A stretch of 64,000 nt of DNA from Dermatemys mawii (GCA_007922305.1 ML677330.1:1639109-1703108); one strand, 5' to 3'; shown: positions 23,580 to 36,443, counted from the first letter of the stretch. The notes: generated by a model from the letters alone, not told the origin. Made by a program: numbers and translations.

Positions 23580-26515
23580 ATTAATTAAATCTTATATTTA
23601 TGAAGTGAATCATGAGAAAACCAAATAAATATTACATTAAAAGCCACTGATAGTCAAACTAAAAAAGAATGTTTGTAAAGAGGTTTGTTTCAAATGTATA
23701 AAACCAATTGTTTTGATCATGTGACACCAGGAGCCAAACAATCCTTTTTCTGCTCTTAATCATTTATTGAAAGTCAATGGGATGTAGTTTCCTAAGTTGC
23801 TAAGTCACTCTTGAAAATGGGGCTCTGCCATCTAAATCACATAGGCCGTGCAATGCTCACTAGATAATGCCTAATTAAAAGTCTGGGTGACTAGACTAAT
23901 TGACTTTAGAAATGGAAACCAGGTATTTTTGTAAAATATATGCATAGAACTAACATGATGAATGCCAGCCACCAACCTGATCACTTTGCCTTTACAGAAG
24001 TCACACTTTAAAAATTTCTTCCCTTATGAAAGTTTCTACCAGTTTGAGAGAGATTGACTATAATTAAAAGGGAACAGTTAATATCTTTCCAAAAGGAAGA
24101 CATTCATATTTTATAAGTGCAGTTGCTCTGAATTTTTCTGGAACTATATAATAGCTACATCATATACTATTAGCTGTATAGTGTTCAGTAGCTTGAGATA
24201 CTTCTGTAGATTTATTATAGGAACATGCATTGCGCTTGATGGCAGTGGGAGTTCTGCTTAAAAATCACAACAGCACTCAGCCATTCACAAAGTTGGTTTT
24301 GAACTTTACACTGCTGTATTATATCCCAGCTATTGGTGACGTCATTAAATCCAATATTGTGAGATGCTCATTTGAAAATAAATAAATTTAGTTTTTGGCC
24401 CATTGTGCTGATCTTCTGTGTGGAACCGAGATAGCTCTCGCTCGGCAAGTGGAATCAAATTGGACATTGCTGTCTCTTCAAAAGTAGCTATTTGTTGTGC
24501 TTCAAGAGCATTTTAATATCAGTTCCTGCTTCCATGATAGTAGCCAACTGTTCCACTACAGTCTGTTCCATTATAGTTGTAATCACTTGCACCGTCACAA
24601 TCTCTTACCTTGTTTCTTAATCTTCCTTTTGTATTTTCCATATTCTAACATTTACTAATGGTTTTGTGCAGCAGGCTGGTAAAATGTGGGTTATAAAATC
24701 CTTTTTAGATACACTACCATTGTGTTTTTTAATCTAGTACTTTAATAAAGTATATTCTATATATTGCTATTTCTAAATGATCCTTGAGCAAATGGAATGT
24801 TTTATTACTTATTTGATTAATATTCCATCCTAACCTTCCTTGATTTCTGCCCCAAAATCTATTTTCTGGTAAGGACATCTGAGAACAGCAGTGGAGCTAA
24901 AATTAAGGTTTGGGGGCTTGGTTCTGCAAATTCCTGCTCAGATGTGTAGGGACTGTGAGAGAATGAATAAGGGCTATCAGGGTGAATTAAGTACTGGCAG
25001 GATCAGTGAGGGGAAATTGAGCACCAGGAGCAGGAAATTCATTCCAAGTCTGATAGACTGCAAAATTGAGATTTTACATTCCAATGAGGTGGCTGTAATG
25101 AAAGCTAAATCAGATTTTTTCCCCCCATACCTGTCATTATATCCTGACCAGATGGGCTGTTCTACTTGATTAGCAGCCCAATGAATAGAGACTACTTCCA
25201 CTTCAGGTAGTTTGCACTCTCAGATGGTTTCCAGTCTCTCCACAAATAAGATGAAGTGGATCCAGATGGGTTTGGCTACTTCCATGTGAGCATTGTCAAA
25301 AGGGGATGTGTCAAATGTGTTGTCTTCACTGTTGGAGTTTTACTGGTTTCAGTGGTACTGGATTTAATCGTGAAGCTGGAAGCTGTAATCTATTGCATGG
25401 CTATGATAGATTAAAGTTACCAGCAAGGAAATTTTGAGTTTGTTGTTCGTTGCTGGAGATTTAACTCTCCTCTGGGAATACAAAGTGCCAACCTCCCTTA
25501 AATAAACAACGGTTAAATGCTTGCTCAGGAATACACCATATTAATGACATAACCAGTTAAGATTCTGAGGCAAGTTCTCTGCAGCATTCAGTCTTTACTG
25601 GTCACATCAGAGGCAGTGCAGCTGCAAAGGAGAGGGTTGCTGCTTCCTAATCCAGGAAGCGGTGTTTAGAGCTTTTTCAGGGCTACTGTAAATTATGTCT
25701 CAGGTGGCATTCTGCCATTTAAACATTTCTTGAGCACAGCATGATCTAGCCACATCCCTGACTCACTCCTGCTCTGCCTGTGCACCAGCAGAATCCCCAG
25801 CTGGCAGCATAAGCAGTGCAAAGGTTTTGTAGCAGGGCTCAAAGTTGAGCCCTTTTTCTCAAACCTTCCTTGTTGGCGGGGGAGGTTGAAGAGGTTGTGG
25901 CAAGATTTCTGCAGTGCCATCCGGATACCCCTGGTTTCCTGTCAGCCAAGTTTTAGGTCTGGGTATTCTACACTGATTTCATTAGTATTCTTGGTCACTG
26001 ATTTCCTCTTGACAATGAAGGAAGGTTAGGAGTCCTGTCAGATTTTCTTAGATTCATCAAGAAGCCTTTGATGACCACAAGGTGCTCTGGGCATGCTTTC
26101 AAACCTGTCAGAATGGAGGGTCTGTACTTTGGCAGCTCTCTTCTTTCTTTCCTGAGAGGTGTCAGCAAGTATTGTAGAGTATTTGGTCAACCATTCCAAG
26201 GGTTCTCACTTGCAGATTCTGTTGTGTCACCTCTCTGCTTCAGTGTGTACGTGAGGTTACTATAATAGATAGTGAGTTGCTTCGTGTTGCGGTGGTATCA
26301 TTATGATGACACCCTGCAACCATGCCTTAGTGGGTCACAACTGAAGATGCCAAATTCAGGACAAACTGCTGAGAAACAGGGCAAACACAAGCCAAAACTG
26401 GTGGTTATATTTTACCACCACGAACTAGCCACGAAAGTAAACTCCAGTTTCACCACACTGGCTAACAAAAAAACATAAAGGCAGTTTTCTCAGGCATTCC
26501 AGTTTCATCAATACA
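23580..26515. other. Intronic sequence, no feature recognised
   Basis: AT-rich to about 24800, then mixed. No repeat ends, splice-bounded coding run or RNA gene were recognised. The unremarkable composition makes it a candidate for conserved non-coding sequence, which cannot be judged without alignment. Confidence 0.4.
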
Positions 26516-26519
26516 GCCT

Positions 26520-27165
26520 CTCAATGGGGCTTGATATAAGGTTGGTGATCCTTGTAAACAGACAGAGGAGGACAGGAAATAGGGAGAAGAAGCTGTGGCA
26601 GAGGCTGTGGGGAGCAGGAGGCTGCTGCAGGAGACCCATGACCAGTGGGAAAGGTTTGGGCCTGAATGGTCACTTGGATGCTGAGCATGTGGAAAAACTT
26701 CAGACAGAAATGCCTGGAAGTTTCTGCACAGATAAAAAACAGAGAAGGCCTCCAGAGAGGAAAGCCTAAGCATGGATGCTTAGAAGAGAGCAGGGAGTGT
26801 TTCAAGGAGTCTAGGGTGGGCTGAGGGGAATGGCAGATCAAAGCCTGCGAAGGGCTGAAAAGCTGTGCCCAGCTTGGAAATTTAAAAACAGACATACCAG
26901 ACCTCTGGGAGGCGGGGCTGTGCCAGCATGAGACTGGTGTGGAAGAGACTTTATTTTGTAAACCAGGCCATAGGAGGAGGTGGGATGTTGTTTCACAAGC
27001 CTTTATGTAGTGATTGAGGAGGCTGAGTGAAGGGGAAACTGAGGCAAGGTACAGCAGTGTTACTTCAGGCCATGAGGAGGTACTCAAGAGGTGGCTGACT
27101 GTGATAGGAACCTTTTGGATCTTATATAAATGTAAGGCTTTTATCTTTAACATGAAAAACAGATC
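26520..27165. other. Purine-rich stretch with an incidental long minus-strand frame
   Basis: The + strand is rich in A and G (agaggaggacagg, gaggctgtggggagcagg). Read on the minus strand it gives a 210-codon frame rich in Ser, Leu and Pro, the composition expected from a pyrimidine-rich strand. No domain, signal or known repeat protein was recognised, so no gene is called. Confidence 0.5.
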
Positions 27166-27169
27166 ATTA

Positions 27170-28590
27170 AATGAGAATATCTAGAAAAGAATTTGATCAC
27201 TTTGCTATTGATTTGTTTTATGGGGACACAGAAGTATTGACAATGGGATGGAGATTTAATTTTTTTTTGTATTGTATTTCTAAAATATACTTCTACTACC
27301 TGTAAATATGTTGACTGAATAACCTCTTGTAAAACTCAGGTACAAATAGTGTCCTTGTAAGTGGAAGAGATGTGGGTGAGAAGTCCCCAAGTTCAGCTGC
27401 AGTTGTATCTGTTTATAACACAAACTTGGAGCTAGTAAAGGGCTGAAGTTTAAACAAAAGCTGATAATATTAAAAGTGAAAGTACTGCAGCTGTGCATCC
27501 GAACTACAGTGACTGACTTACATTATCTTCCTTGCTGTTGCCTATTCTATGTTATGTGAGTCCTGTGATGATGGGAAGACAACGCCAGCAATGTCTTGAG
27601 AATGTAATATGTCCAAGGAGAAATAATGTTTATCGCCACTGCCTTTTTTATAACAGGGAGTTTTGGAGTAAGATGTAGGGTAAATTCTCAGTGCAATGTG
27701 CAAACATTTAGCTACACAAATTCCTGTTAACTTACATGGGAACCATGTGTGACTAAATTTCTTTGCACTCTGAACTCTAATATTGCAGCGATGTTCATTG
27801 TTTTGTGGGTTACCAGAAATGAAATGAGCCCAGATTCTGTTCTGAGTTACATAGGTGAAAATCCCAAGTAACTGTACAAAAGTATGGTTAGTTAAGGATT
27901 TATACCAAAGACAATGAGATCAGAATCAAACTCATAACTGGAAGATATGGACCTGTTATTCAGGGCCCTGCACGCTTCTTTTAGCAGTGTATAGTTTACA
28001 TTTGCATGTAAGTGCCCTAGCATGGGTATAAATAGCAGTGTGTAGTTGGCGAGGCATGTCTTAGGTGAGTAGAGTAGAAACATGCCTCATGGATGTTGGT
28101 ATGTATGCCAGTACGTATTCTACATGGCTCTCATCTTGCCTAAGCCATGCCTCTGTTTACACTGTTGTTTTTAGCAGGATAGTGTCTGCTTGCTGCTGGA
28201 GCCCTTCCCTGCCACAGGAAGACTCTGGCAGGGAGGTTTCTCCACTGCCTCCCTCTGCCAGCGCCTTTCCTCCATGTAGTGAAAGGCTTCAGCAGTGAGG
28301 AACTGCTGAAAACTTTCCCAGCTACCAAAGTCTTTCAGTGATACATGTATCTACATAGCCCAGCCTGGGCACAGCTTGCTTTTCACAGCTGCATGTACTA
28401 TACAAATACTATGTGCTGTCACCAGCAGTGCGAAATGTACATATAGCCTTAGACCTCTGTGAGGGTGAAGTTTTGACCTATGAGTTCAGATTTTAAAAAG
28501 ACATTTAAGAACAAACAGGAAAATTAGGACAAATCCAAAGATGCAACTGATTTGCCTTTAGTAATAATTAACCCGTGGCAAACTAGCTGT
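27170..28590. other. Intronic sequence with a possible MITE
   Basis: 27960-28455 has a raised GC centre (28180-28280) and ends in tatagccttag; it may be a MITE of the tctacac type, but the ends were not resolved. Confidence 0.35.
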
Positions 28591-28600
28591 TAAAATAGAA

Positions 28601-28735
28601 TGAGGAGTCATCTGATTAAGTGGGTTATAGCCCATGAAAGTTTATACCCAAATAAATTTGTTAGTCTCTAAGGTGCCACAATAACTCCTCGTTTTTGCTG
28701 ATAAAGACTAACATGGCCACCCCTCTGAAACCTGT
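28601..28735 (+). repeat. Interspersed repeat containing ttgttagtctctaaggtgcc
   Basis: The ordered blocks gtgggttatagcccatgaaa, aaataaatttgttagtctc, taaggtgccacaataactcc and ataaagactaacatggcc are ones I recognise as a very common reptile, especially turtle, interspersed repeat. Its class is not known to me. Confidence 0.6.
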
Positions 28736-29344
28736 TAAAATAGAGTATCTTGGAATGTACTTGGTGAATTGTTTCCTAATTCAATTGGTTATCTGCACTC
28801 ATGTTGTAGTTGACTCTTAGGAATGCCTTATAACTTCTGAGAATGTAGGGAAGTAACTTATTCCATTTAAAATGTGGGGTGTGAGTGATGGTCATGATTT
28901 TTATTTTGATGTCCTGATCATTTGTGAATTCAGAATTAGGTCCTTTCACTTGAAACTCATATGTGGTGGTAAAGTTCTATTCCTTTTCTTAATATCCATT
29001 AGCATCTGCACACTAAAAAAAGCAAGAATGATTATTTTTAATCCCTAAACATATTTGCTATAGTCTTTCCTAAATGCAGACTTAATTATATCCTCTTTTA
29101 AATAATGAAAAATTCATCATATATAACAATCAAGGAGCTATAAGAGGTGAGCCACATTTACTCTGCATGTATATGGTGTCTGTTTAAACTGCACACCAGT
29201 CGAGACACAGACAGAGACAGAGTGATGTTTACAAAGTCTGAAATGCTGTGGATCCTGTGCAAGTAATAGAAGAAATAATACAATTCCAGTATTTAAAATT
29301 GGGTATCACTGTCAAGGTACATACTGTATTGTGTCTTATATTAG

Positions 29345-29432
29345 GGGCCTGATTTCATTCTCACACTGGTGTAAACCAGGAGTAACTCCATACACTTCAA
29401 TGGAATTACACTGATTTGAGAGGGTAATCAAG
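29345..29432. repeat. Small palindromic repeat (actggtgtaaa...cctta type)
   Basis: The stretch cacactggtgtaaaccagg, agtaactccatacacttcaa, tggaattacactgatttgag is roughly self-complementary about its centre. A similar unit lies at 36835-36925. Confidence 0.5.
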
Positions 29433-29539
29433 CTCTAATATTGTCCAATTGTCCAATTATTGTCCAATTAAATGTTTATCAATATATCACTGATATCTTG
29501 ATATTGAAAGACAGGTTTGTCTTATGTGTTTTAAATAGC

Positions 29540-30470
29540 TACCTACCCATGACAGTCTGTACCCCTATTTCCACCCCTTGTATATACCTGTGAGATATCA
29601 TTTGAAAAGTCATAATTTGCTGATCATTATGGCCCTGGTAAAGTATGTGTGGTAACACTGTATGTAAAGTTATCAGAATCTACTATATGATCTACTAAAA
29701 CATGTTACAAGTCTGGAAAACGGTCACAAATCAGTTCTCCAGGCACAAAAGGCTAGCCAGTGCCTCAGCCAGGTGTCAACAAAATCCATCACCTTGTTAA
29801 GTGGCCCTTTTTGGCATGAAGGAGGATGAGGGTGAAAATCTACATCTTGACAGAGAAATAGCTGGGGATCCTGTCCACACAGACTTTCTCTCCTGAACCT
29901 CAACTGGAGAGGATTCTCAAAGAAGAAAATAAACTATGAGAAGGGAAAACAAATGCCCCAAGTGATCTCTGCCTTCCTCTGTGGTCTGTACCCATTGGGT
30001 ATTGCGCATTGACAACATGTGAAGAACAAAGAACGTAGCATTGTACTGGGGGGAGGGATCCTGACTGAAAGGAATTCATCCAGTAAGACTGCTGAAACAT
30101 ATGGTGAGAGAGACTTTGCTTTGAATTCACTAACTTGCTAAGTTAGGCATTAGTTGCGTTTTACTTTTTTCTTGTAATCAGTCCTAACTTTAATGTCTCA
30201 TTACTGGTAGTTCCTTAAAACCTATCTTTCTGTAGTTAACACATTTGTTTTATTGTTTTATCTAAACCCGTGTGTTTGGGAAACACCATTTGGGATAACA
30301 GGTTTGGTGTATATCACTTTCTTTTAATAAAATGACAAACTTTGTACGAGTTTTATTGTTCAAAAAGATCTGGGCAGTACAAGATCCATGTTTTTTGGGA
30401 AAAGACTGGGAATTTGCTGGTGTTGCTCTTCTGTGTAATTCAAAATTGACTGGCTATAGCACTCATACAA
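29540..30470 (+). mobile_element. LTR-like interspersed repeat (probable endogenous-retrovirus-type LTR)
   Basis: About 0.9 kb of non-coding DNA with an aataaa signal at 30326, preceded by a T-rich region with tgttttattgttttatc and followed by gtacgagttttattg. Blocks such as tctgggcagtacaag are recalled from LTR-type repeats of turtles. No paired LTR, primer-binding site or gag/pol frame is visible, so at most it is a solo LTR. Ends uncertain. Confidence 0.35.
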
Positions 30471-30474
30471 TATG

Positions 30475-31360
30475 ACTGCGATTAATTTACATGCTGAAGG
30501 CTATGTCTGAGCAGACCAGGAATGGTAGCTCACAGCAGTGTAAATGGCACCGCAGGTTCATCAGTCCAGATTGTACGCTGTCCCACTAGCATTTTGAAAG
30601 CCAATTTCTATTAGAACTCTAGCGAAAGGGGGAGCATTGTGAAGTTGACTCCTGTTTGCATTGAATTTCCCTAATAGCATTTTACTTGAAAGAATCTCAT
30701 TAATGAGTGCACTTTCCCACATGAGTGACTTTCATTGTCACTGCTCTAAATATAAATGTCACAGGACTTTTTGCTCTAGGCATAAACCACATTATACTGA
30801 AGTGCATACAAGACTGGTCTTCTGACATATTTCCCTCCTTTAAAATTCTTAAGTACTGTAGGTGTGGAAGAAATAGTTGCAGAATTGCATATTTACTTTC
30901 CAGAGTTATAGTTACTATTTATTATATAAAGCTGACAAATCTTTACAGTGAACCCATCCTCAGTGATTTTTCTCATTGTATCTGGGAAGCTAGAACAAGG
31001 TTTTGCTTTGCTGGCATTTCAGAAGTGCAAATGTTTAGGTGATTAGAAATGGTTTCACACCTTTTTATATGAACAGAACTTGCAATTGTAAATTTGCATC
31101 TTGAAGAAAGTAACATTGCCTCAGTTAGTTACCAAGAACAGGCTGCTTGCAAAATGAGCACATAGATGTGCCGTATAGTTTAAAGTTTCTCAGATCGAAT
31201 GTAGTTTAAAATAATCATAGTCTTTTTCTGTGGAAGGCTGATTCTGACAAAGGAAAAACAAGAATATTTGGTCTAAAAAAACATTTCAGTATTTTACAAG
31301 TTACATTTGGGGTAGGGGGAGCAGGCGGAAGAGAATGAAGATTTATCCCTTGGTACCTTT
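30475..31360. other. Intronic sequence, no feature recognised
   Basis: AT-rich. The 105-codon + strand frame at 30725-31042 has no domain and no splice or start support. Confidence 0.4.
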
Positions 31361-31363
31361 GTC

Positions 31364-31434
31364 TTGTTTTCCTACCTTAGGCCAGGTGACTCAGGGCCTA
31401 GCTACACTGGAAACTTCAAAATGCAGTTGCGGGA
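31364..31434 (+). repeat. Unit 1 of a local duplication (about 72 bp)
   Basis: The run accttaggccaggtgactca, then gggcctagctacactgg and gcagttgcgggaa, recurs with few changes at 33544-33616. Confidence 0.8.
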
Positions 31435-31681
31435 ATGCTCCCGCAGCAGCGCATTGAAGTGCAAGGGGCGGGGCGGGGTGGGTTACAAGTGCAGGGAGAG
31501 AGCTCTCCCAGGGCTCCTGATAATCCACCTCCATGAGGATTAGCTTGGGGTACTGGGAGCCCAGCTCCCAGTGCTCGGAGCCTGTCCACACGAGCTCTTT
31601 AAAGGGCTCAGGGGAATGATTTTTCACACCCCTTAGCCAGCACGTGAGAGCACTATAAAATGTAAGTGTAGCCAAGCCCTC
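31391..31681. mobile_element. MITE with gggc-tagctacact termini
   Basis: The left end gggcctagctacact and the right end, inverted, gggcttggctacact agree at 13 of 15 bases. tca stands at both outer edges. The core is GC-rich. This could be a PIF/Harbinger-type MITE. Confidence 0.5.
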
Positions 31682-31799
31682 AGTCTCTCCCTGCTGCTTC
31701 TTGACGTCTTTACATACAGTGTTACCACACATACTACTTGATGCCTGGAGGCAACACTTCCTGTCTGTGACTGACAAGAAGCACTGTTTCTAATGGGAT

Positions 31800-32130
31800 G
31801 GATTTTCTCCATCTTTCTTTGTTTCCTTCAGTCTCTGCCTCTCTTTCACTTTTTAGTCCTTTCCTTTTACTGCTTTCTATCTCCTGTTCTCACTGTACTT
31901 TTCCTCCCTCTGTTGTTATGCTTCATTTCTCCGTCCCCTGTTTTCTCACCTTCACTTCCTTCTCTTCCAACTTCCTTTTCCCTTTTTCTATAGTCATCAT
32001 CCTCTCCTTCCCTCCTCCATTTGCCCTCCACTTGTCACCCACTTTTGTCTATCTTCTCCTACAACCCTTTCCTTTTCAATTTCCTTTCTGCCATGCTAAG
32101 GTTTCCCTTCCTCTGCTATTGATTTCCAGA
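31800..32130 (+). repeat. Long pyrimidine-rich tract
   Basis: Over about 330 bp the + strand is nearly all C and T in degenerate ctttcc, ttctcc and tccctcc words, with few purines. The + strand open frames of 66 and 124 codons here are Ser/Leu/Phe/Pro-rich artefacts. Confidence 0.8.
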
Positions 32131-33540
32131 AGATATCCCCCCATGTTTCCATCCTGCAAGTCCACACATTAACTTCCTCTCTCTAGCAACCCCCATTCTG
32201 AGCATAGTGCTCCATACAGCCTTTAGGAAGATTCCTCCAGTCTGACTGTCAGACAGCTGGCAATTTTCAGACGCTTAACAAAGAGTGCAGAGCACTGGGT
32301 CCTGAAGTGCTTAATCCCTGGAGACTGGAAATGTAGGAAGGTGGAAGACAACTGTGAGAAGCAGGAACTCCTACAAAATGTGGAGGACTTCGCAGCTTTG
32401 TCTGTCTTTATGTCTATTGTGTTATAGAGAACAGAACTGAAGGAAGACATATGAATGTGCTAACGCTGAAATTATTAGATGTCAGACTTTGCTACTGATT
32501 TACTTTTTAGGTTTTGAGCTTCAAGTCTTAATGTTGCTTTATTGGTCTGTTGTGTTTAGATTGTCATCAGAGATTTTTTCTTTATATTAAAATCGTATTA
32601 TAGTGTCCTAGAACTCACTCTGTAGAATTACTTCTGTGTTACCAGTGTCATGCCGGCCAGAACTATTGCAGTAAAAACTGAATAATATTTGATTACCATT
32701 GCTTTATATCTGTTCATTAGGAACTGGACTGAGACCGCCAACATTTCACACAGACTATTATACAAACATTACAAAATAATTTCTGGTCATTAGTGCTATT
32801 GGCCAGATTTGACCTAATAATCTTAGTGGGAAAAGCTCTGCAGCCCAATAACCAGACACCCTATTCTCAGTCCTCTCATACAGTCTCCCTTAAAATAGCT
32901 ATTCCATAAGGGAAAAATAAAAAAAATTCAAAGAACTACTGATAACCGTTCACTTTTTTTCTATCTCAAAAAGTGAGAGAAGGGATAGTTTCAATATCAG
33001 AGTCCTTTATATACAATACCTGTCATGACCTCAAGGCTGTACTATTGTGCCCCTCTTAATTTAAAACTGCGTTCTGTACAATACACATCTCCAATACAGT
33101 CAACTTCCCTAGTATTTGTCAGCACCAGTGGGAAGTCTTATACAGATACTGTACCATTTAAATAAGAAATATGGAACTCATTAAAAAGCTGGTGAAGTGA
33201 CCTAAAATGTAGCAATTCCAATTAGTGTAACATAATTACAGTCCTGACCTACTTGGTTAGACTTAACACAAAGCAATAATTTCATTAATAAGAGCCTAAG
33301 TGAAATGCCATTTGGGTAAATAAATGTTATCTCGTCTATGAAAGGAGATGTTTATGTTTCTTTTCTGACTGTTAACATGAAGACTGAGCATTGAAACTGC
33401 ATAATGTCTTCTTTATTAAGGAAGGAACATGGTCCCAGATTTCCAAAGGTATTAATTTATATACCTAAATATGCAGAGATGAACTTTGTGGGATTTTTAA
33501 AAGTGCCTAGGCAGATATAATGTATATATATCTTGTTTAC
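32130..33540. other. Intronic sequence, no feature recognised
   Basis: AT-rich. 33425-33510 resembles the palindromic repeat at 8150 (cagatttccaaaggtatt, then aagtgcctaggca). Confidence 0.4.
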
Positions 33541-33543
33541 TTT

Positions 33544-33616
33544 CCTTTGTTTTCATACCTTAGGCCAGGTGACTCAGGGCATAGCTACACTGGAAGTATC
33601 AAAATGCTGTTGCGGG
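33544..33616 (+). repeat. Unit 2 of a local duplication (about 72 bp)
   Basis: Matches 31364-31434, including about 25 bp left of the presumed MITE end, then stops after ttgcgggaaca. Confidence 0.8.
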
Positions 33617-34279
33617 AACAGATACCTAAATAAATAATTGACCCATGATCGCTTTGACATATTTATTTTAATACCCATTGTCTAAGCCTCTGGCTGCATT
33701 TTTATTAATTTATCATTTGTAAGATCTTTAACAATATACTACCAACAGCTGGAAGAATCAAAAGACAATCCCTTAGATCTTTATTCCATAATGCATTATA
33801 AAATGCACAAAGTCAAAGCAATTCTTCCCAGACCTTTCCAGATTCATCCTTTAAATCAAACACTTGCTTTATTGAATTGATCACAGGGAAAAGTCTGAGC
33901 AAAGAGGCTCTAACACCTTGCTCTTAAGTTCAACAAACTTGAACACTGGTAAAGCAGAATAGGGATCAGTTCCAGAGTCATGAACGCTCCAGAGAAAATG
34001 ACTTGCCTTCAGGCCACCCTGAATTCAAACACTGTCATCAAAAACACCTTGGCAGATCTCAGCTCTTAGAAAGATACATACATCTTTACAGATTAAAGCA
34101 GCCAGGTTGTTCAGCATGCATGGTTTTATAGATTAGAACTAACGCCTAAAACTATATTTGTAAAGACTCAGATTTTCAAAATTGTCTAGGAGATTTGGAT
34201 GCCCAGCTGAGGTTTCTGATTTCTCCCCCAGAGTGGGGGAGGAGTGTTTGAAAATCCTACCCAGAAGCAATTACAAAGC

Positions 34280-34480
34280 CAGTAGGATATACAGCGAACA
34301 GGTATAATGTACTCAGTGCAGCTTTCATTGCTAATTCAGCAGGTTGATGAGTTTTGCACCAGCTGAAGATTCCCTGTTGGGCGTCCCCAGGTGGAGTGCA
34401 TTACTATAGTCCAGCCTGGAGATGACAAAGGTATGGATAACTATATGGGCAAGTCCATAGCTAAGAAAAAAAGATAGCAA
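34280..34480 (-). mobile_element. L2/CR1-clade LINE reverse-transcriptase fragment, antisense
   Basis: The minus strand reads as IHTFVISRLDYSNA (from about 34438 down to 34396), a form of the LINE-2 RT motif HAFVTSRLDYCNAL. It is followed by a degraded LQLVQN stretch near 34360-34380, as in L2-type polymerases. It is broken by stops. Neighbouring DNA to about 34800 may belong to the same element but was not recognised. Confidence 0.65.
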
Positions 34481-34799
34481 CTCCCTAGACAAGCATAGCT
34501 ATAAAACAGTGTGATTCCAGTCCAGAACAATTCCAGTTCCAAACAACCCCTGAGGTGTGAACCTCATTGACAAAAGGTGAGTATACCCTGTACAGAGGGA
34601 GCATACACCCACCTCATCCAACTTATTTAGAAGCTTTCCATGCCCATCAGTGTCACCTCCATCTAGCCTGGAGTGAAATTCAGCCAACTCATCTTCATCA
34701 TCTCATCTCAGGGAAGCACAAGACGGCACCATCTAGATCTCACAGGAAAAAAACCATAGTGCTGCTGATAAACATGTTGTTGTAACTGCCACCCCGGTG

Positions 34800-36300
34800 C
34801 CTCTCAGTCTCAGTGTGTTCTTCAGGGGAGGACAGTCCCATGCTTGTCATGGAACCTTTGAGATGCCGAGTCGATGCAGAAGTGTTCTTATCCCCAGGGA
34901 CACTAAAGTTAATGTAAGTAACTCCAGTGCCAGGCCAAACAAGGATATTTTCAACTGGGAAGGGTGATTTGAGGTGCAGCAGAGCTATCGGTACATCAGC
35001 ATAACTCTGTATGCAATACCATTAATTGCTTTTTCATTCTAGTTGATGATTTGTTACATGTTGCACTAACTGTGTCAAGAGAAACATACTTTTTTAGGGC
35101 ACACGAAAGTCCTATGTTGTCCAAGTCTTTGGGCTCATATTGCTATTTAGTTTTCATCGTTATATGATATTTATGTTTTGTTTATCACTCATTAAGGCTG
35201 AGATGAAACTGGCTGACTTTGTACTACTATAGCAAAGAGCAATCTGCTGCAGCTGGGTTTATCTAGTCCATTGATATTTATGATTACTCATTTTCTCTTT
35301 GTTTGCAATTACACACTTCGTCCAAAAACTGCTCCTAAATATATATCTACACAGTTACGACATTAGTAATGTTGTGCATCATTATTAATTTGGCATCTAG
35401 ACACTTGTAACAAGCCATCAGAATCTCTTGCATGCGTAGAAGGGGGTCCCAAATTTCATCCTTTTTTGACCTGCTACAGTTAAGCCTCAGTGAATTATAA
35501 GAATGAAGTTCAAATGCAGGCTGATGGAAATATATATTCTGATGTATCATTACGGGCATTTTCAAGTGATGCTTACTTTGTAGTTCAGTTCATTAGCAAA
35601 GTAGTATATGACCATTTCAGCACACTCATTAGACTTCTCCACAGAGAATAACCCTGCACTGCTCTCAGATTGCTTCTCATGAACTATAAAAATCAAAACA
35701 ATGTGACCACTGATTAATAGAACTATTGGCATCTAGCCTGATGTTCCCATCTTTTAGGAGCCTCTTCAAATTTTGATTTGTTAAGATAGTCAAAATTCTT
35801 ATTTGAGGAAGCAATGAGAAACAAGTTCATGTTAAGCATGAAACATGCAGGCAGTGCTATATCAATTGAACATGTTGAATGAACCATTAAACCCGATCAG
35901 TTGGTTCAGACATGAACTGAATATTGATTTTTAGAACCACATGCATGAGCAGAGGGCCAAATTGGCCATGTGCCATCTATTTTTCTTCACTAAAGGAAAA
36001 CGTTCCTGAGTAGGGGGAGAAAATATCTGCAATACAAGCCAAAGCTTGCAGTATTTACTCAGGAAAGTTCCAGTTGAGTCAATTGGAATTTTGCCCTGAG
36101 CACGAACTTCAGGATCCGGATTTGTGCTCATGTACATTTAACTATTCCATTATTCAGCTTAGTAGCAGAAATGTGTTCAAATGGGAATTGTTTTATTTTT
36201 AGTAAGGAAAGTGACAAGTTCTTGGCAATCAACTAAAGATGAGAAAACACTGTGCACAACTGATGAATAATAAATATTTTATGGGGATTTTTTTCTTCAC
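34800..36300. other. Intronic sequence, no feature recognised
   Basis: Unique-looking DNA just upstream of the ELOVL6 exon. Confidence 0.4.
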
Positions 36301-36311
36301 TTTTTTTACAG

Positions 36312-36443
36312 GAAGAAATCTTTTCTGTTTTCAGCTCTATACGCTGCCTTTATATTTGGTGGTCGGCACCTAATGAACAAACGAGCAAAATTTGAACTGA
36401 GGAAACCACTAGTGCTCTGGTCCCTGAGCCTTGCAGTCTTCAG
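36312..36443 (+). CDS. ELOVL6: ELOVL6 internal coding exon (second coding exon), fatty acid elongase 6
   Basis: This exon encodes about residues 30-74 of ELOVL6, which condenses malonyl-CoA with C12-C16 acyl-CoA in the ER membrane, the first and rate-limiting step of elongation towards stearate. The first base completes a split Trp codon. The next 43 codons read [13 protein letters not shown]..., with the diagnostic string [17 protein letters not shown], and the last two bases (AG) start a split Ser codon. The hydrophobic run [12 protein letters not shown] is the first membrane helix; [12 protein letters not shown] begins the second. Length is 132 bp. The acceptor is a strong T-rich tract ending cag; the donor is cag|gtaggc. 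Compared with mammalian ELOVL6 recalled from memory, I see only a Thr-to-Ser change in LWSLSLAVF. There is no stop or frameshift, so the gene looks functional. It is too short and too spliced to stand out as an open frame. Assignment to ELOVL6 rather than the paralogue ELOVL3 rests on the near-identity of the whole exon. Confidence 0.96.

Larger units (their letters stand above)
1..36311 (+). other. ELOVL6: ELOVL6 intron upstream of the exon at 36312 (3' part)
   Basis: The intron ends in a T-rich tract and cag at 36311. I looked for the upstream coding exon (the N-terminus that should end in a split Trp codon) and did not recognise it, so the intron probably extends beyond the left edge. Long first introns are usual for ELOVL6. 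No other gene was recognised here on either strand. Confidence 0.8.

Noticed and set aside
26521..27153. 210-codon minus-strand open frame, the longest in the window
   Set aside because: Ser/Leu/Pro-rich composition follows from a purine-rich + strand; no domain, signal, splice structure or known repeat protein recognised.
31798..32172. 124-codon + strand open frame
   Set aside because: Low-complexity translation of the pyrimidine tract.
1..36311. The first coding exon of ELOVL6
   Set aside because: I looked for its N-terminal coding sequence ending in a split Trp codon and did not find it; it probably lies left of the window.
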